Source: Mitsuaria sp. 7 (GTDB lineage Bacteria; Pseudomonadota; Gammaproteobacteria; Burkholderiales; Burkholderiaceae_C). From it: a DNA stretch of 64,000 nucleotides. Below the pieces are notes generated by a model that saw only the letters and a list, made by a program, of their open reading frames with translations, was not told the origin of the DNA and searched no databases. Position numbers and translations under genes: made by a program. Positions 33,815-42,980 of this stretch are shown piece by piece. Positions within the stretch are counted from its first letter, which is position 1. Each line of letters opens with the position of its first letter. The DNA is taken from the NCBI RefSeq assembly GCF_001653795.1, contig NZ_CP011514.1, forward strand, positions 2,581,715-2,645,714, written 5' to 3'.

Positions 33815-34744
33815 TCAGGCGGGGAACACACCGGTCGACAAGTAGCGGTCGCCGCGGTCGCAGACGACGAACACGATGGTCGCGTTCGAGACCTGACGCG
33901 CGATCTGCATCGCGACCCAGCAGGCTCCGGCGGCGGAGATGCCGCCGAACAGGCCCTCCTCGCGCGCCAGGCGGCGGGCCATGTCCTCCGCGTCGGACTG
34001 GCCGACCAGCACCAGTTCGTCGACGGTCTCGGGACGGTAGATCTTGGGCAGATACGCGGCAGGCCACTTGCGGATGCCGGGAATGCGCGAGCCTTCGGCC
34101 GGCTGCGCACCGACGATGCGCACTTCCGGGTTCTTTTCCTTCAGGAAGCGCGAGACCCCGGTGATCGTGCCGGTCGTCCCCATCGCGCTGACGAAGTGCG
34201 TGATGCGCCCGCCCGTGTCGCGCCAGATCTCCGGCCCGGTGGTCTCGTAGTGGATGCGCGGGTTGTCGTTGTTGGCGAACTGGTCGAGCACCCGACCCTT
34301 GCCATCGCGCTGCATCTGCTCGGCCAGATCGCGGGCGTACTCCATGCCGCCGGAGCGCGGCGTCAGGATCAGCTCGGCACCGAAGGCCTTCATCGTCTGG
34401 GCGCGTTCGACCGACAGGTCCTCCGGCATGATCAGCACCATGCGGTAGCCGCGGATCGCCGCGGCCATCGCCAGCGCGATGCCGGTATTGCCGGAGGTCG
34501 CCTCGATCAGCGTGTCGCCGGGCTTGATCTCGCCGCGCTCTTCGGCGCGCCGGATCATGCTGATGGCCGGGCGGTCCTTCACCGACCCCGCGGGGTTGTT
34601 CCCTTCCAGCTTGGCCAGCAGCACGTTGCCGCGCGCGGCCAGCTCCGGTCCCAGCATGCGCTGCAGCCGCACCAGCGGCGTGTTGCCGATGACGTCTTCC
34701 AACGTCGGATAGCTCGTGGGGTCGAAGGCGCTTGCGTCACTCAT
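33815..34744 (-). CDS. cysM: Cysteine synthase B (O-acetylserine sulfhydrylase)
   Basis: 309 residues. The PLP lysine is Lys56 in NPAGSVKDRPA, the phosphate loop is TSGNTG (83-88), and GTTGTITG completes the cofactor site. It makes cysteine from O-acetylserine and sulfide or thiosulfate. The loop sequence EGNNPAGSVKDR and the length fit CysM rather than CysK. The start at 34744 is where conserved sequence begins; upstream in-frame codons look non-coding. Confidence 0.93.
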   Translation of the reverse strand: MSDASAFDPTSYPTLEDVIGNTPLVRLQRMLGPELAARGNVLLAKLEGNNPAGSVKDRPAISMIRRAEERGEIKPGDTLIEATSGNTGIALAMAAAIRGYRMVLIMPEDLSVERAQTMKAFGAELILTPRSGGMEYARDLAEQMQRDGKGRVLDQFANNDNPRIHYETTGPEIWRDTGGRITHFVSAMGTTGTITGVSRFLKEKNPEVRIVGAQPAEGSRIPGIRKWPAAYLPKIYRPETVDELVLVGQSDAEDMARRLAREEGLFGGISAAGACWVAMQIARQVSNATIVFVVCDRGDRYLSTGVFPA

Positions 34745-34810
34745 AGCCGCGCATTCTCTCAGGAGGCATCTTCCCGCGTGGCATAATGGCTTTCTCATTT
34801 CGCGGCTCAC

Positions 34811-34829
34811 CGTTGCCTCCGCGGCAACG
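34811..34829. repeat. Short inverted repeat upstream of tRNA-Leu
   Basis: CGTTGCC-TCCGC-GGCAACG, 7-bp arms with a 5-base loop, in the 155-bp gap between cysM and tRNA-Leu. Could be a regulatory site or a small hairpin; no other evidence. Confidence 0.35.
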
Positions 34830-34899
34830 CTCCAGAGCCGCACCGCAGACCGTCGATGGCCCGTCCATGGCGGTCTCGCACGCAGCAGGTTGCCGTGAC

Positions 34900-34984
34900 G
34901 CCCGGATGGCGAAATCGGTAGACGCAGGGGACTCAAAATCCCCCGCCGCAAGGTGTGCCGGTTCGAGTCCGGCTCCGGGCACCA
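34900..34984 (+). tRNA. tRNA-Leu (anticodon CAA)
   Basis: 85 bases with the CCA end encoded. The acceptor stem pairs GCCCGGA with TCCGGGC, and the T-arm GGTTCGAGTCC is canonical. The anticodon stem GGGGA/TCCCC closes the loop CTCAAAA with anticodon CAA (reads UUG). The long variable arm typical of leucine tRNAs is present. A short hairpin ACCACT-CTCGA-AGTGGT overlaps the CCA end and may help 3' processing or termination. Confidence 0.97.
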
Positions 34985-35220
34985 CTCTCGAAGTGGTCAG
35001 GTCTTGGCAACTGCAACGCGTCCTTCCCCCTCACTTCATTCCGCTTTTTTTCCGCGTGCTTTCCGCTTCCTGCGGTCACGCTGAAGGGAAAGCCGTGCGC
35101 GGCCCGGGTCGGGTCTTGCGCACGGCGCGGCTACACTGGCCTGAACGCATTGGCTTGATCCCAGGTCCATTGCGCCTTCCCAACGCGCCGTCCGCGGTGC
35201 CTTCAGAAGACGCCCGCTCC

Positions 35221-35808
35221 ATGCCCTTCATTCCTCCGGTGACCAAGGCCTTCATGCTGATCTGCGTGGGCCTGTTCTGTCTCCCGATCGTCGTGCCGCC
35301 GCTGGCCTCGATGAACGTCCTGATGGCCCTGTGGCCGCTGAACTCCGGAAGATTCGAGTTCTGGCAGCCGATCAGCTACGCCTTCCTGCACGGCAGCATC
35401 GCGCACCTGTTCTTCAACATGTTCGGGCTCTGGATGTTCGGCTCCGAGCTGGAGACGATCTGGGGCGGCAAGCGCTACGCGCAGCTGCTTGTGGCGAGCG
35501 CACTGACCGCCGCCGCGGCGCAACTGGTGTTCACGCTGCTGATGGGATCGTTCGCGCCCACCGTCGGCGCCTCCGGCGCGCTGTTCGGGCTGCTGCTGTC
35601 CTACGGGCTGCTGTTCCCGGACCGGGTCATCATGCCGCTGTTCCCCCCGATCCCGATGAAGGCCAAGTACTTCGTCGCCATCTTCGGCGCGCTCGAACTG
35701 TTCCTGGGCATCAGCGGCGGCAGCGGCATCGCCCACTTCGCCCACCTGGGCGGCATGCTCGGCGCCTGGCTGATGATCAACTACTGGCGCGGCAGCCGCC
35801 GGCGCTGA
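35221..35808 (+). CDS. Rhomboid family intramembrane serine protease
   Basis: 195 residues with six hydrophobic segments. The catalytic serine is Ser118 in GASGALFG and the catalytic histidine His175 in HFAHLGG; Asn66 in HLFFNM stabilises the oxyanion, as in rhomboids. It cuts transmembrane segments of other membrane proteins. The ATG at 35221 gives a compact six-helix core; the frame is open upstream, but that stretch covers the tRNA and is not coding. Confidence 0.9.
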   Translation: MPFIPPVTKAFMLICVGLFCLPIVVPPLASMNVLMALWPLNSGRFEFWQPISYAFLHGSIAHLFFNMFGLWMFGSELETIWGGKRYAQLLVASALTAAAAQLVFTLLMGSFAPTVGASGALFGLLLSYGLLFPDRVIMPLFPPIPMKAKYFVAIFGALELFLGISGGSGIAHFAHLGGMLGAWLMINYWRGSRRR

Positions 35809-35848
35809 GCAGCCCTCCGACCTCAGCCCTCGACGTCGGCCGCCCCGT

Positions 35849-36772
35849 TCACTCCTCGACGGCGAGCAGCCCCTCGCGCGGCGTCGGGTAGCGCAGCCGC
35901 AGGCGCAGCTCGCGCTTGAGGCGCCGGTTGTCCATCCGGCGCGATTCGTTCATGAAGCTCATCTGCATCGGCGAGAACACGCCGGGTGCCTCGGCGCGCG
36001 TGACGCGCGCCGGCGCCGGCAGGCCGCACATCGTGGCGGCCAGTTCGAAGTAGTCGCCCATCAGCAGTTCGCTGTCGTCGCTCGCGTGCAGGATCCGCTG
36101 CGCCGGGCCGCGCATCAGCGCGAGCAGGCAGGCGCGCGCCAGGTCGTCGGCCTGGATGTGGTTGGTGTAGACGTCGTCCTCGCGCGCCAGCACCGGCAGC
36201 CCCTTGCCGAGCCGCTCACGCGGATGCCCGCCGTCGCGGTCGAACGCGTAGATGCCCGGCACGCGCAGGACCGTCACCGGCACGCCCGTCACGCGGCCCC
36301 ACTGCCTCAACTGCTCCTCGGCATCGACGCGACGCCACGCGCGGTCGTTGGAGGGATTCGCGCGGCGTGTCTCGTCGATGCGCGCGCCGCCGCAATCGCC
36401 GTAGACGCCGCTGGTGCTCGCGTAGACCAGATGCGCCGGGACCGCGGAGCGCGACAGCGCCTGCAACAGCCGCCGGGTGCGCTCGTCGGTCCGGCCTTGC
36501 GCGGCCGGCGGCGCCAGATGCAGCACGCGGTCCGCGAGTCCCGCCAGCCGCCCCAGCGACACGGCGTCGTCCAGGTTGCCGATCAGCGGGATCGCGCCCG
36601 CGGCACGCAGTTCATCGACCCGCGCGGCGCTGCTCGTCAGCGCGAACACCGTCCAGCGCCCGGCGAGTTGCCGCAGCACGCGCATCCCCACATCGCCGCA
36701 GCCGACGATCAGCAGACGGCCTCGGCGGCGGCGGCGATTGACGGAAGGCGAAGCGGGATTGGCACCGGGCAT
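35849..36772 (-). CDS. NAD-dependent epimerase/dehydratase-like protein
   Basis: 307 residues of the extended short-chain dehydrogenase family. A Rossmann motif LLIVGCGDVGMRV (about 20-32) is followed by YASTSGVYGDCGG and a substrate region with RVPGIYAFDRDGG. The usual Y-x3-K pair is not in its standard place, as in YeeZ-type members. The role is unassigned. It is divergent from the ferredoxin reductase gene with a 56-bp gap. Confidence 0.8.
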   Translation of the reverse strand: MPGANPASPSVNRRRRRGRLLIVGCGDVGMRVLRQLAGRWTVFALTSSAARVDELRAAGAIPLIGNLDDAVSLGRLAGLADRVLHLAPPAAQGRTDERTRRLLQALSRSAVPAHLVYASTSGVYGDCGGARIDETRRANPSNDRAWRRVDAEEQLRQWGRVTGVPVTVLRVPGIYAFDRDGGHPRERLGKGLPVLAREDDVYTNHIQADDLARACLLALMRGPAQRILHASDDSELLMGDYFELAATMCGLPAPARVTRAEAPGVFSPMQMSFMNESRRMDNRRLKRELRLRLRYPTPREGLLAVEE

Positions 36773-36828
36773 GAGGGACTCGACAGGGCTGGGGCAAAAT
36801 GGCGGGCTAGTTTAGTCACCTCCCCATC

Positions 36829-37866
36829 ATGAGCTTCCAGGTCACCGTCCTGCCCGCCGGCCGCAACTTCACCGTCGACGACGACGAAACCGTGCTGGCC
36901 GCGGCCATCCGCCAGGGCATCGGCCTGCCCTACGGCTGCAAGGACGGCGCCTGCGGCTCCTGCAAGAGCAGGCTGATGGAGGGTCAGGTCGTGCACGGCG
37001 AGCACCAGACCAAGGCGCTGCCGCCCGAGGACGAAGCCGCCGGCTTCATCCTCACCTGCTGCTCGAAGCCGCTGACGGATTGCACCGTCGAAGCCCGCAC
37101 CGTACCCGGCGCCGGCGAGTTCCCCGTGCTGAAGCTGCCCAGTCGCGTAATCACCGTCGAGAAGCCGGCGGGCGACGTGGCGGTGGTCAAGCTCCAACTG
37201 CCGGCCACGCAGAACCTGCAGTACCGCGCCGGCCAGTACGTCGAATTCATCCTGCGCGACGGCGCGCGGCGCAGCTACTCGATGGCCAACGCGCCCAGCC
37301 GCCTGGGCACGCCGCCGGCGATCGAGCTGCACATCCGCCACATGCCCGGCGGCAAGTTCACCGACCACGTCTTCGGTGCGCTCAAGGAGAAGGACATCCT
37401 GCGCATGGAAGGCCCGTTCGGCAGCTTCTTCCTGCGCGAGGACAGCGACAAGCCGATCGTGCTGCTGGCCTCGGGCACCGGCTTCGCGCCGATCAAGGCG
37501 ATCCTGGAACGCATCCAGGACGAAGGCATCACGCGGCCCGTGACGCTGTACTGGGGCTGCCGCTCCAAGGCCGACCTCTACCTGCACGAGTGGGCCGAGG
37601 CGACCGCGGCCGCGATGCCCACGTTCACCTACGTGCCGGTGCTGTCCGAGCCCAAGGCCGAGGACGGCTGGACCGGCCGCACCGGCTTCGTCCACCAGGT
37701 GCTGATGGGCGACCTGCCGGACCTCTCGAAGCACCAGGTCTACGCCTGCGGCGCGCCCATCATGGTGGAGTCCGCGCAGCGCGACTTCGTCGCGTCCTGC
37801 GGACTGCCCGCCGAAGAGTTCTACGCCGACGCGTTCACGTCCGAAGCGGACAAGCACGCCGGCTGA
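36829..37866 (+). CDS. 2Fe-2S ferredoxin/flavin reductase (CDP-6-deoxy-glucoseen reductase type)
   Basis: 345 residues. A plant-type 2Fe-2S domain comes first: Cys37-x4-Cys42-x2-Cys45 and Cys77. Then an FAD-binding domain (RSYSMANAPS) and an NAD domain (LASGTGFAPIKAIL; YACGAPIMV) follow. It transfers electrons from NAD(P)H through FAD to the cluster and on to a partner. The CDP-6-deoxy-delta-3,4-glucoseen reductase name is the usual label for this branch; no deoxysugar genes are nearby, so a general reductase role is more likely. Confidence 0.9.
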   Translation: MSFQVTVLPAGRNFTVDDDETVLAAAIRQGIGLPYGCKDGACGSCKSRLMEGQVVHGEHQTKALPPEDEAAGFILTCCSKPLTDCTVEARTVPGAGEFPVLKLPSRVITVEKPAGDVAVVKLQLPATQNLQYRAGQYVEFILRDGARRSYSMANAPSRLGTPPAIELHIRHMPGGKFTDHVFGALKEKDILRMEGPFGSFFLREDSDKPIVLLASGTGFAPIKAILERIQDEGITRPVTLYWGCRSKADLYLHEWAEATAAAMPTFTYVPVLSEPKAEDGWTGRTGFVHQVLMGDLPDLSKHQVYACGAPIMVESAQRDFVASCGLPAEEFYADAFTSEADKHAG

Positions 37867-37949
37867 GCCCGTCCATCCAGCGCCCGCTCAATCCCGCGTT
37901 CGCGGCGTGACATGCGCCATCCCGGTCGCGGCGATCCATACTTTCGCGC

Positions 37950-38696
37950 ATGAAGCATTTCCCGCCGCCGTACTCCAGCGCCGCGCAGTTCGAACAGCAA
38001 CTGCAGAACCTCGGCCACACCGTCATCGCCCCCGAGAGCCTGACGCACTGGCTGCATTGCCAGGCCGGTGATCTGCGCACGCTGCAGACCTACTGGAACG
38101 ACCTGCCCCCCGACGCCTACCTGCGCGACGGCGGCCGCTACCGCTTCCGGCGGCACGCGAGCTTCGTCGTGGACTCGCAGGCCGATCCGTCGGTGCGCCT
38201 GGCGCCGCATCGGGCGCACTGGCAGCCGGTGGACTACAACGCACTGCACGGCGGCATCGAGCGCTGGTTCGAACCCATGGATCCCGCCGCGGTCGACCTG
38301 CCGATCTGGCCGCGCCTGCTGCTGGGCCTGGCCTCGGTCGCGGACCGGCTCAAGGGCGCGAGGCCCTGGTTCATCGAGGCGCACCAGTTCCGCATCGACA
38401 CCGCGGGCGGCATCGGCCGGCCCACGCCCGAGGGCGCGCACCGCGACGGCGTGGACCTGGTGGCGGTGTTCATGCTGGGACGTCACGGCATCAAGGGCGG
38501 CGAGTCGCGCGTCTTCGAAGCGGACGGTCCGCGCGGCCAGCGCTTCACGATGATGGAGCCGTGGACGCTGCTGCTGCTCGACGACGAACGCGTCATCCAC
38601 GAGACCACGCCCATCCAGCCCATCGATCCCGCGCATGCCGGCCACCGCGACACGCTGGTCGTGACGCTGCGCTCGGACGCCTTCATGGGGCGCTGA
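37950..38696 (+). CDS. 2OG-Fe(II) dioxygenase family protein (PF10014 type)
   Basis: 248 residues. Iron ligands are visible as His164 and Asp166 in EGAHRDGVD and His217 in RVIHETTPIQP, with a carboxy-terminal Arg in RDTLVVTLRSD. Relatives include amino-acid hydroxylases such as isoleucine dioxygenase and a biofilm-related E. coli protein. The substrate may be a free amino acid, but this is inference. It is a single cytoplasmic protein 83 bp after the reductase gene. Confidence 0.85.
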   Translation: MKHFPPPYSSAAQFEQQLQNLGHTVIAPESLTHWLHCQAGDLRTLQTYWNDLPPDAYLRDGGRYRFRRHASFVVDSQADPSVRLAPHRAHWQPVDYNALHGGIERWFEPMDPAAVDLPIWPRLLLGLASVADRLKGARPWFIEAHQFRIDTAGGIGRPTPEGAHRDGVDLVAVFMLGRHGIKGGESRVFEADGPRGQRFTMMEPWTLLLLDDERVIHETTPIQPIDPAHAGHRDTLVVTLRSDAFMGR

Positions 38697-38728
38697 CACA
38701 CTGACCGGCTGACGCGCGGAGACGGCCG

Positions 38729-38744
38729 CGCGCCGGCCGGCGCG
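38729..38744. terminator. Perfect 16-bp GC palindrome in a convergent gap
   Basis: CGCGCCGG followed by CCGGCGCG in the 65-bp gap between the dioxygenase gene and the converging hypothetical gene. A likely hairpin terminator for both strands, with no T-run. Confidence 0.4.
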
Positions 38745-38761
38745 GGCCTCCCCGGGGTCCG

Positions 38762-39889
38762 TCAGGGCTTCGCGGGCGACGGATCCGCGTTGACGGCGGC
38801 CGTGGTGGCTGCCGGAGCGGGAGCCGCCGCCAAGGTCGGCGCCGGCGCCACGCAGGCGTCGCCCGGGACCGTGGTCGGTGCAGGCGATTGGCCGTCGACC
38901 AGCGCCACCGACATCAGATCCCCGCGCAGATTGCGCACCAGCGCCCAGCCGCAGTCCTGGCGGCGCAGCACGGTGCCGCGCTCGAAGCGCTTGTTGAGCC
39001 CTTCCCAGTAGCGCAGCGTGCGCTCGGGTTCGGTGCCGGCCGCATACGGATCGCCGTCCTGCGCCGCGCCTTCCGTGGCCAGGCGCAAGACCTGGCCCAG
39101 CAGCGCCGTGGTGGCGTCGCGCAGGCGGATGCCTTCGGCGTCCGCCCAGGCTTGCTGGGGCGACAGCGTGGAGGGGGCCGGCGGCGCGTGCAGCCACACG
39201 TGGCGCTGCCAGACCGGATCCGTGTCGCCCCGCTTGACGATCGCGACGTCGGCTTCCAGCAGCAGGCCGCGATGGTCCTGCGTCATCCAGAACAGCGGCG
39301 CGAAGCGCAGCGTCATGTCCTCGTCCGCGACCTCGTCGGCACCGACCACGCGCACGCGGTGAGAGATCCGCGAGGCCTCGACCGCCTGCGGCAGCAGGTC
39401 CGCGAAACGCAGGCCGTTCATGGCCGGCCGGTAGGGCTCCAGCACCCGGTTGGCCGCGGCTTCCTCGCGTTCCCGCGCGGCGGTGCGCACGCCGTCGTTG
39501 ATGGCGGCGTGCGTGGCCAGCGCCACGAAGAAGCCCGCCAGCCCCGGTCCGTACATCATGGCGCCGGCCTCGCCCCGCGCCGAGTCGTTGGCCGTCATGG
39601 CGCGGAAACGCGGCGCCGGCTCGGCCGGCAGCCGCACGGCCAGTGAGCGCCGGGGGACGACAGGCACCGGCACGGTCACGGGGACCGACGCCGGAGCGGA
39701 AGCGGCTTCCGAGGCCAGGGGCGCAGCGCCCGGCGTGGATGACTGCAGCTGCAGTGACTGGGGCGTTTGCGGTGATTCGAGGGACGGGCCGTCGACCGGC
39801 GCGGCGACGGCGCGCGCGGCCAGCAGCAGCGCGACGAGTCCCGCCGCGCACGCCCCACGGCGTGCGCGGCGAGCGGGGACGGCGGTCAT
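38762..39889 (-). CDS. Secreted hypothetical protein
   Basis: 375 residues with a signal peptide (residues 1 to about 29, Arg-rich start, Ala/Leu core, AVA cleavage). A Pro/Ser/Val linker follows, then a central domain (GLRFADLLPQAVEASRISHRVRVVGADE; TLRFAPLFWMTQDHRGLLLEADVAI; FERGTVLRRQDCGWALVRN) and an Ala/Pro-rich end. No known family. Its start overlaps the stop of a lipoprotein gene (ATGA), so the two probably act together in the envelope. Confidence 0.65.
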   Translation of the reverse strand: MTAVPARRARRGACAAGLVALLLAARAVAAPVDGPSLESPQTPQSLQLQSSTPGAAPLASEAASAPASVPVTVPVPVVPRRSLAVRLPAEPAPRFRAMTANDSARGEAGAMMYGPGLAGFFVALATHAAINDGVRTAAREREEAAANRVLEPYRPAMNGLRFADLLPQAVEASRISHRVRVVGADEVADEDMTLRFAPLFWMTQDHRGLLLEADVAIVKRGDTDPVWQRHVWLHAPPAPSTLSPQQAWADAEGIRLRDATTALLGQVLRLATEGAAQDGDPYAAGTEPERTLRYWEGLNKRFERGTVLRRQDCGWALVRNLRGDLMSVALVDGQSPAPTTVPGDACVAPAPTLAAAPAPAATTAAVNADPSPAKP

Positions 39890-40578
39890 TGCTGCTTCTG
39901 CAGCGGCTGCAGCAGCTGCTCCTTGGCCATCTCGATGGCTTCGTAATAGGCGTTGGTCAGGCCCGGGAACTTCGGCGGCTCATCCCACTTGCCGGAGGAC
40001 GGCTTGCGGATCTCCACCGGCTTGAGCCAGTCGTAGGCGCCGCTGCGCAGATCGACGACCGAGCCGGTGGCCTTGACCCAGGCGAGCGGATCGCTGGTCG
40101 GGAAGTAGGACGAATAGGTGCGCTGGAAGCCCACGCCTTCGACGGTCACCAGCAGCAGCCGGTCGATCTGGTACTGGTCGCGCAGACGGGCGAAGTCGCG
40201 ATCGGCCTGGCCGGGCTGGCGGGTGCGCTCGGGGAACTTGGCGACGTCGAAGTCGCCGTCGATGGCCACGGCCTCGACGCCGCGCTTCTTCAGCGTCTCG
40301 ACGATCTGGGCCTTGACGGCCGCGAGGTCGTCCGACGGCAGCGTCTTCGCATGCGCGGTCAGCGACGAGTTGGCGACCGAGGCGGCGGCCAGGCACAGCA
40401 GGCAGCCGGCGCCCGGCAGGTAGGTGTCGGCCTTGGGCACGGCGGTCAGCGCGACGCCGACGCGGGCTTGAGGCGCAATGGCCTCGGCCTTCATCTGGAC
40501 CGGCAGTTGGGGCTTGGTGGCGCAGCCCGTCAGGGCGGCCACAGCCATCACCCAGGTGATGGTGACGATACGGATCAT
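39886..40578 (-). CDS. Lipoprotein of unknown function
   Basis: 230 residues. The signal ends in the lipobox LTGC (lipid-anchored Cys19). The mature part has a beta-alpha pattern (KAQIVETLKKRGVEAVAIDGDFDVAKF; YQIDRLLLVTVEGVGFQRTYSSYFP) that could resemble the TolB amino-terminal or LptE-like folds, but I cannot assign a family. It is the first gene of a two-gene envelope operon with the secreted protein downstream. The 299-bp upstream gap carries a CCCCCC-TGAAC-GGGGGG inverted repeat at 40740-40756. Confidence 0.7.
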   Translation of the reverse strand: MIRIVTITWVMAVAALTGCATKPQLPVQMKAEAIAPQARVGVALTAVPKADTYLPGAGCLLCLAAASVANSSLTAHAKTLPSDDLAAVKAQIVETLKKRGVEAVAIDGDFDVAKFPERTRQPGQADRDFARLRDQYQIDRLLLVTVEGVGFQRTYSSYFPTSDPLAWVKATGSVVDLRSGAYDWLKPVEIRKPSSGKWDEPPKFPGLTNAYYEAIEMAKEQLLQPLQKQQ

Positions 40579-40739
40579 GAAAGGTTCTCCCTCGTGGCCC
40601 GGGGGACCGCCCGCATCGACATGTGCAGATCGTGTCACCTCCGGCAAAGCCGCCTCCGCGGCGCTGCGGATTCTAAGAAGCGGAACCGGTCCCCGGACGG
40701 GTGCTTTCACGCAATCGATCCCCTGGCGGCCCCGGAACG

Positions 40740-40756
40740 CCCCCCTGAACGGGGGG
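40740..40756. repeat. CCCCCC-N5-GGGGGG inverted repeat
   Basis: Six-base C and G arms around TGAAC in the 299-bp gap before leucine dehydrogenase. TACACT at 40773-40778, just downstream, is a plausible -10 element for that gene, so the repeat may be an operator or attenuator stem. Nothing else is seen in the gap. Confidence 0.35.
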
Positions 40757-40877
40757 AAGAAAGCCTGACGAACTACACTCACGGCTTCGCGTGCCACAAG
40801 CGCGCGTCATTGCCGGCGCCATGCCGCCGGTCGTCCGCGGACCCGGTCCGCATCAAGCATCACAAGTGCAGGTTCCC

Positions 40878-41984
40878 ATGAACGCCATCACCGACATCGC
40901 CCGCGCGCTCGCCGCCGGCTCGACCGACGCCATCCCCTCCTCCCTCTTCGGCCTGCCCGACCAGGCGCCGCACGAACGCGTGCTGCTGGCCGCCGATCCG
41001 GTGACGGGTCTGAAGGCGATCCTGGCGGTGCACAGCACCGCGCGCGGCCCGGCCTTCGGCGGCTGCCGCTTCTGGGGCTACGACAACGAGCTGGCCGCGC
41101 TGAACGACGCGCTGCGCCTGTCGCAGGGCATGAGCCTGAAGAACGCGCTGGCCAACCTGCCCTTCGGCGGCGGCAAGGCCGTGATCATCAAGCCGCAGGG
41201 CGACTTCGACCGCGCCGCGCTGTTCGCGGCCTTCGGTCGCGCCGTGCAGTCGCTGCAAGGCGCCTACATCACCGCCGAGGACGTCGGCACCACCACCGCC
41301 GACATGCTGGGCATGACGGCGCACACGCAGTTCGTGTCGGGCATCCCGCGCGACGGCGCCTTCGGCGGCGACCCCAGCCCCAAGACCGCCTACGGCGTGT
41401 TCGTGTCCATCGACGAAGGCGTCAAGCGCGTGCTGCGCCGCGAGTCGCTGGAAGGCGTGCGCGTCGCGCTGCAAGGCCTGGGCGCGGTGGGCTGGCACCT
41501 GGCCGAGTACCTGCACCGCGCCGGCGCGAAGCTGGTCGTCGCCGACGTGAACGCCGAGAAGGTGGCGCGCGCGCAGACCGAGCTCGGCGCCAAAGCCGTC
41601 GGCATCCACGAGATCCTGGCCGCGGACGTCGACGTCGTCGCGCCGTGCGCGCTGGGCGCGACGCTGAATGCGCAGTCCATCCCCGCGCTGAAGGCCGCAT
41701 TGATCGCCGGCGCCGCCAACAACCAGCTGGCCACCGCCGCCGACGGCGACGCGCTGCAGGCCCGCGGCATCACCTACCTGCCGGACTACCTGGTGAATGC
41801 CGGCGGCATCATCAGCGTCGCGCGCGAGTTCCGCAACGAAGGCGAAGAGAACGCCGTGATGGCCGAGGTCGGCCAGATCCGCGGCCGTGTCGCCGAGCTG
41901 CTGGACCGCATCCAGGTCAGCGGCCAGACGCCGGCCCGCGAAGCGGACGCCTGGGCGCGTTCGCTGCTGGTGAAGCCGGCCTGA
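40878..41984 (+). CDS. Leucine dehydrogenase / Glu-Leu-Phe-Val dehydrogenase
   Basis: 368 residues. Substrate-side lysines Lys88 (MSLKNALAN) and Lys100 (LPFGGGKAV) match the catalytic pair of leucine/phenylalanine dehydrogenases, and the NAD domain has GLGAVG. It reversibly deaminates branched-chain amino acids to 2-oxo acids and ammonia, using NAD. The start at 40878 is chosen because conserved sequence begins there; the frame extends 29 codons upstream. A strong terminator follows directly. Confidence 0.92.
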   Translation: MNAITDIARALAAGSTDAIPSSLFGLPDQAPHERVLLAADPVTGLKAILAVHSTARGPAFGGCRFWGYDNELAALNDALRLSQGMSLKNALANLPFGGGKAVIIKPQGDFDRAALFAAFGRAVQSLQGAYITAEDVGTTTADMLGMTAHTQFVSGIPRDGAFGGDPSPKTAYGVFVSIDEGVKRVLRRESLEGVRVALQGLGAVGWHLAEYLHRAGAKLVVADVNAEKVARAQTELGAKAVGIHEILAADVDVVAPCALGATLNAQSIPALKAALIAGAANNQLATAADGDALQARGITYLPDYLVNAGGIISVAREFRNEGEENAVMAEVGQIRGRVAELLDRIQVSGQTPAREADAWARSLLVKPA

Positions 41985-42005
41985 GCGACGTCCGCTCCGA
42001 CGAAG

Positions 42006-42033
42006 ACGGCGCCCGCGTGGCGCCGTTTTCTTT
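42006..42033 (+). terminator. Rho-independent terminator of leucine dehydrogenase
   Basis: ACGGCGCC-CGCGT-GGCGCCGT: 8-bp perfect stem with a 5-base loop, followed by TTTCTTT. It lies 22 bp after the stop codon. A textbook intrinsic terminator. Confidence 0.9.
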
Positions 42034-42226
42034 GTGCGCTGGCGTACAAACACCCGCTTCATCCACCCCTGTACCGGATTCCCGCCATCCGGTTGCCTCC
42101 CGTCCCCGGGAGCGACTTCAAGCCCCTTCGCCGCGGCACCGATCGCGCACAAGGCCGATGCCATCGACGTATACCGCCGCCTGAGTTCCGCGCAGCCCGT
42201 TGCGGAGCCGAACCCAGGAGACCTCC

Positions 42227-42844
42227 ATGACGTCCATGAGTTTGAAGTCCTTGCCCCTCGCGGCCGTGGTGCTCGCGACGGCGAGCCTCGCGATGCCGGC
42301 CCTCGCGCACGACATCGTGTACACCGCGCCGCTGAGCGGCGGCGCCGAGTTCCCGCCGAACGCCTCCGCCGGCACCGGGCTGGCGCGGGTGACCTTCAAC
42401 GACGATGACTTCACGATGCGCGTGCAGGTCACCTTCGCGGGTCTGACCGGCACGACGACGGCCTCGCACATCCACTGCTGCACGGCGGCGGCGGGCGCCG
42501 GCAACGCGGGGGTCGCGACGACCACGCCGACCTTCCCCAACTTCCCGCTCGGCGTGACCTCGGGCAGCTACGACCAGACCTTCGACCTGACGCAGACCGG
42601 CAGCTGGAACGCGGCCTTCATCAACGCCAACGGCGGCACGATCGCGAGCGCCTTCGCGGCCTTGTCGACGGGGCTGGCGGGCGGCAACGCCTACCTCAAC
42701 GTGCACTCGACCTTCGCGCCGGGCGGCGAGATCCGCGGCTTCCTGACGGCCGCGGCCGTGCCCGAGCCGTCGACCTACGCGCTGATGGTCGCGGGCCTGC
42801 TGACGGTCGGCGGGCTGGCGCGGCGGCGCACGCGCCAGGGCTGA
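42227..42844 (+). CDS. CHRD domain protein with PEP-CTERM sorting signal
   Basis: 205 residues. Signal peptide at 1 to about 27 (cleavage after ALA), then a CHRD (chordin-like) beta domain (YTAPLSGGAEFPPNASAGTG; NAYLNVHSTFAPGGEIRG). It ends in a PEP-CTERM tail: PEPSTYAL, a hydrophobic helix and RRR. PEP-CTERM tails are cut by exosortase and are linked to exopolysaccharide-producing bacteria; no exosortase gene is in this window. The ATG at 42227 has AGGAG six bases upstream. Function of the CHRD domain is unknown. Confidence 0.9.
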   Translation: MTSMSLKSLPLAAVVLATASLAMPALAHDIVYTAPLSGGAEFPPNASAGTGLARVTFNDDDFTMRVQVTFAGLTGTTTASHIHCCTAAAGAGNAGVATTTPTFPNFPLGVTSGSYDQTFDLTQTGSWNAAFINANGGTIASAFAALSTGLAGGNAYLNVHSTFAPGGEIRGFLTAAAVPEPSTYALMVAGLLTVGGLARRRTRQG

Positions 42845-42980
42845 ACCTCACCCGACCGCCGCCCGGCCACCACGCGGCCGACCGCAACGCCCTGTCATCG
42901 CTCGACACACGTTGGGGACACGCGCGGCGGTCTCTCCCCTCCCTGCCTCGGTATGCTCACCCCATAAACGTACCGCACGA

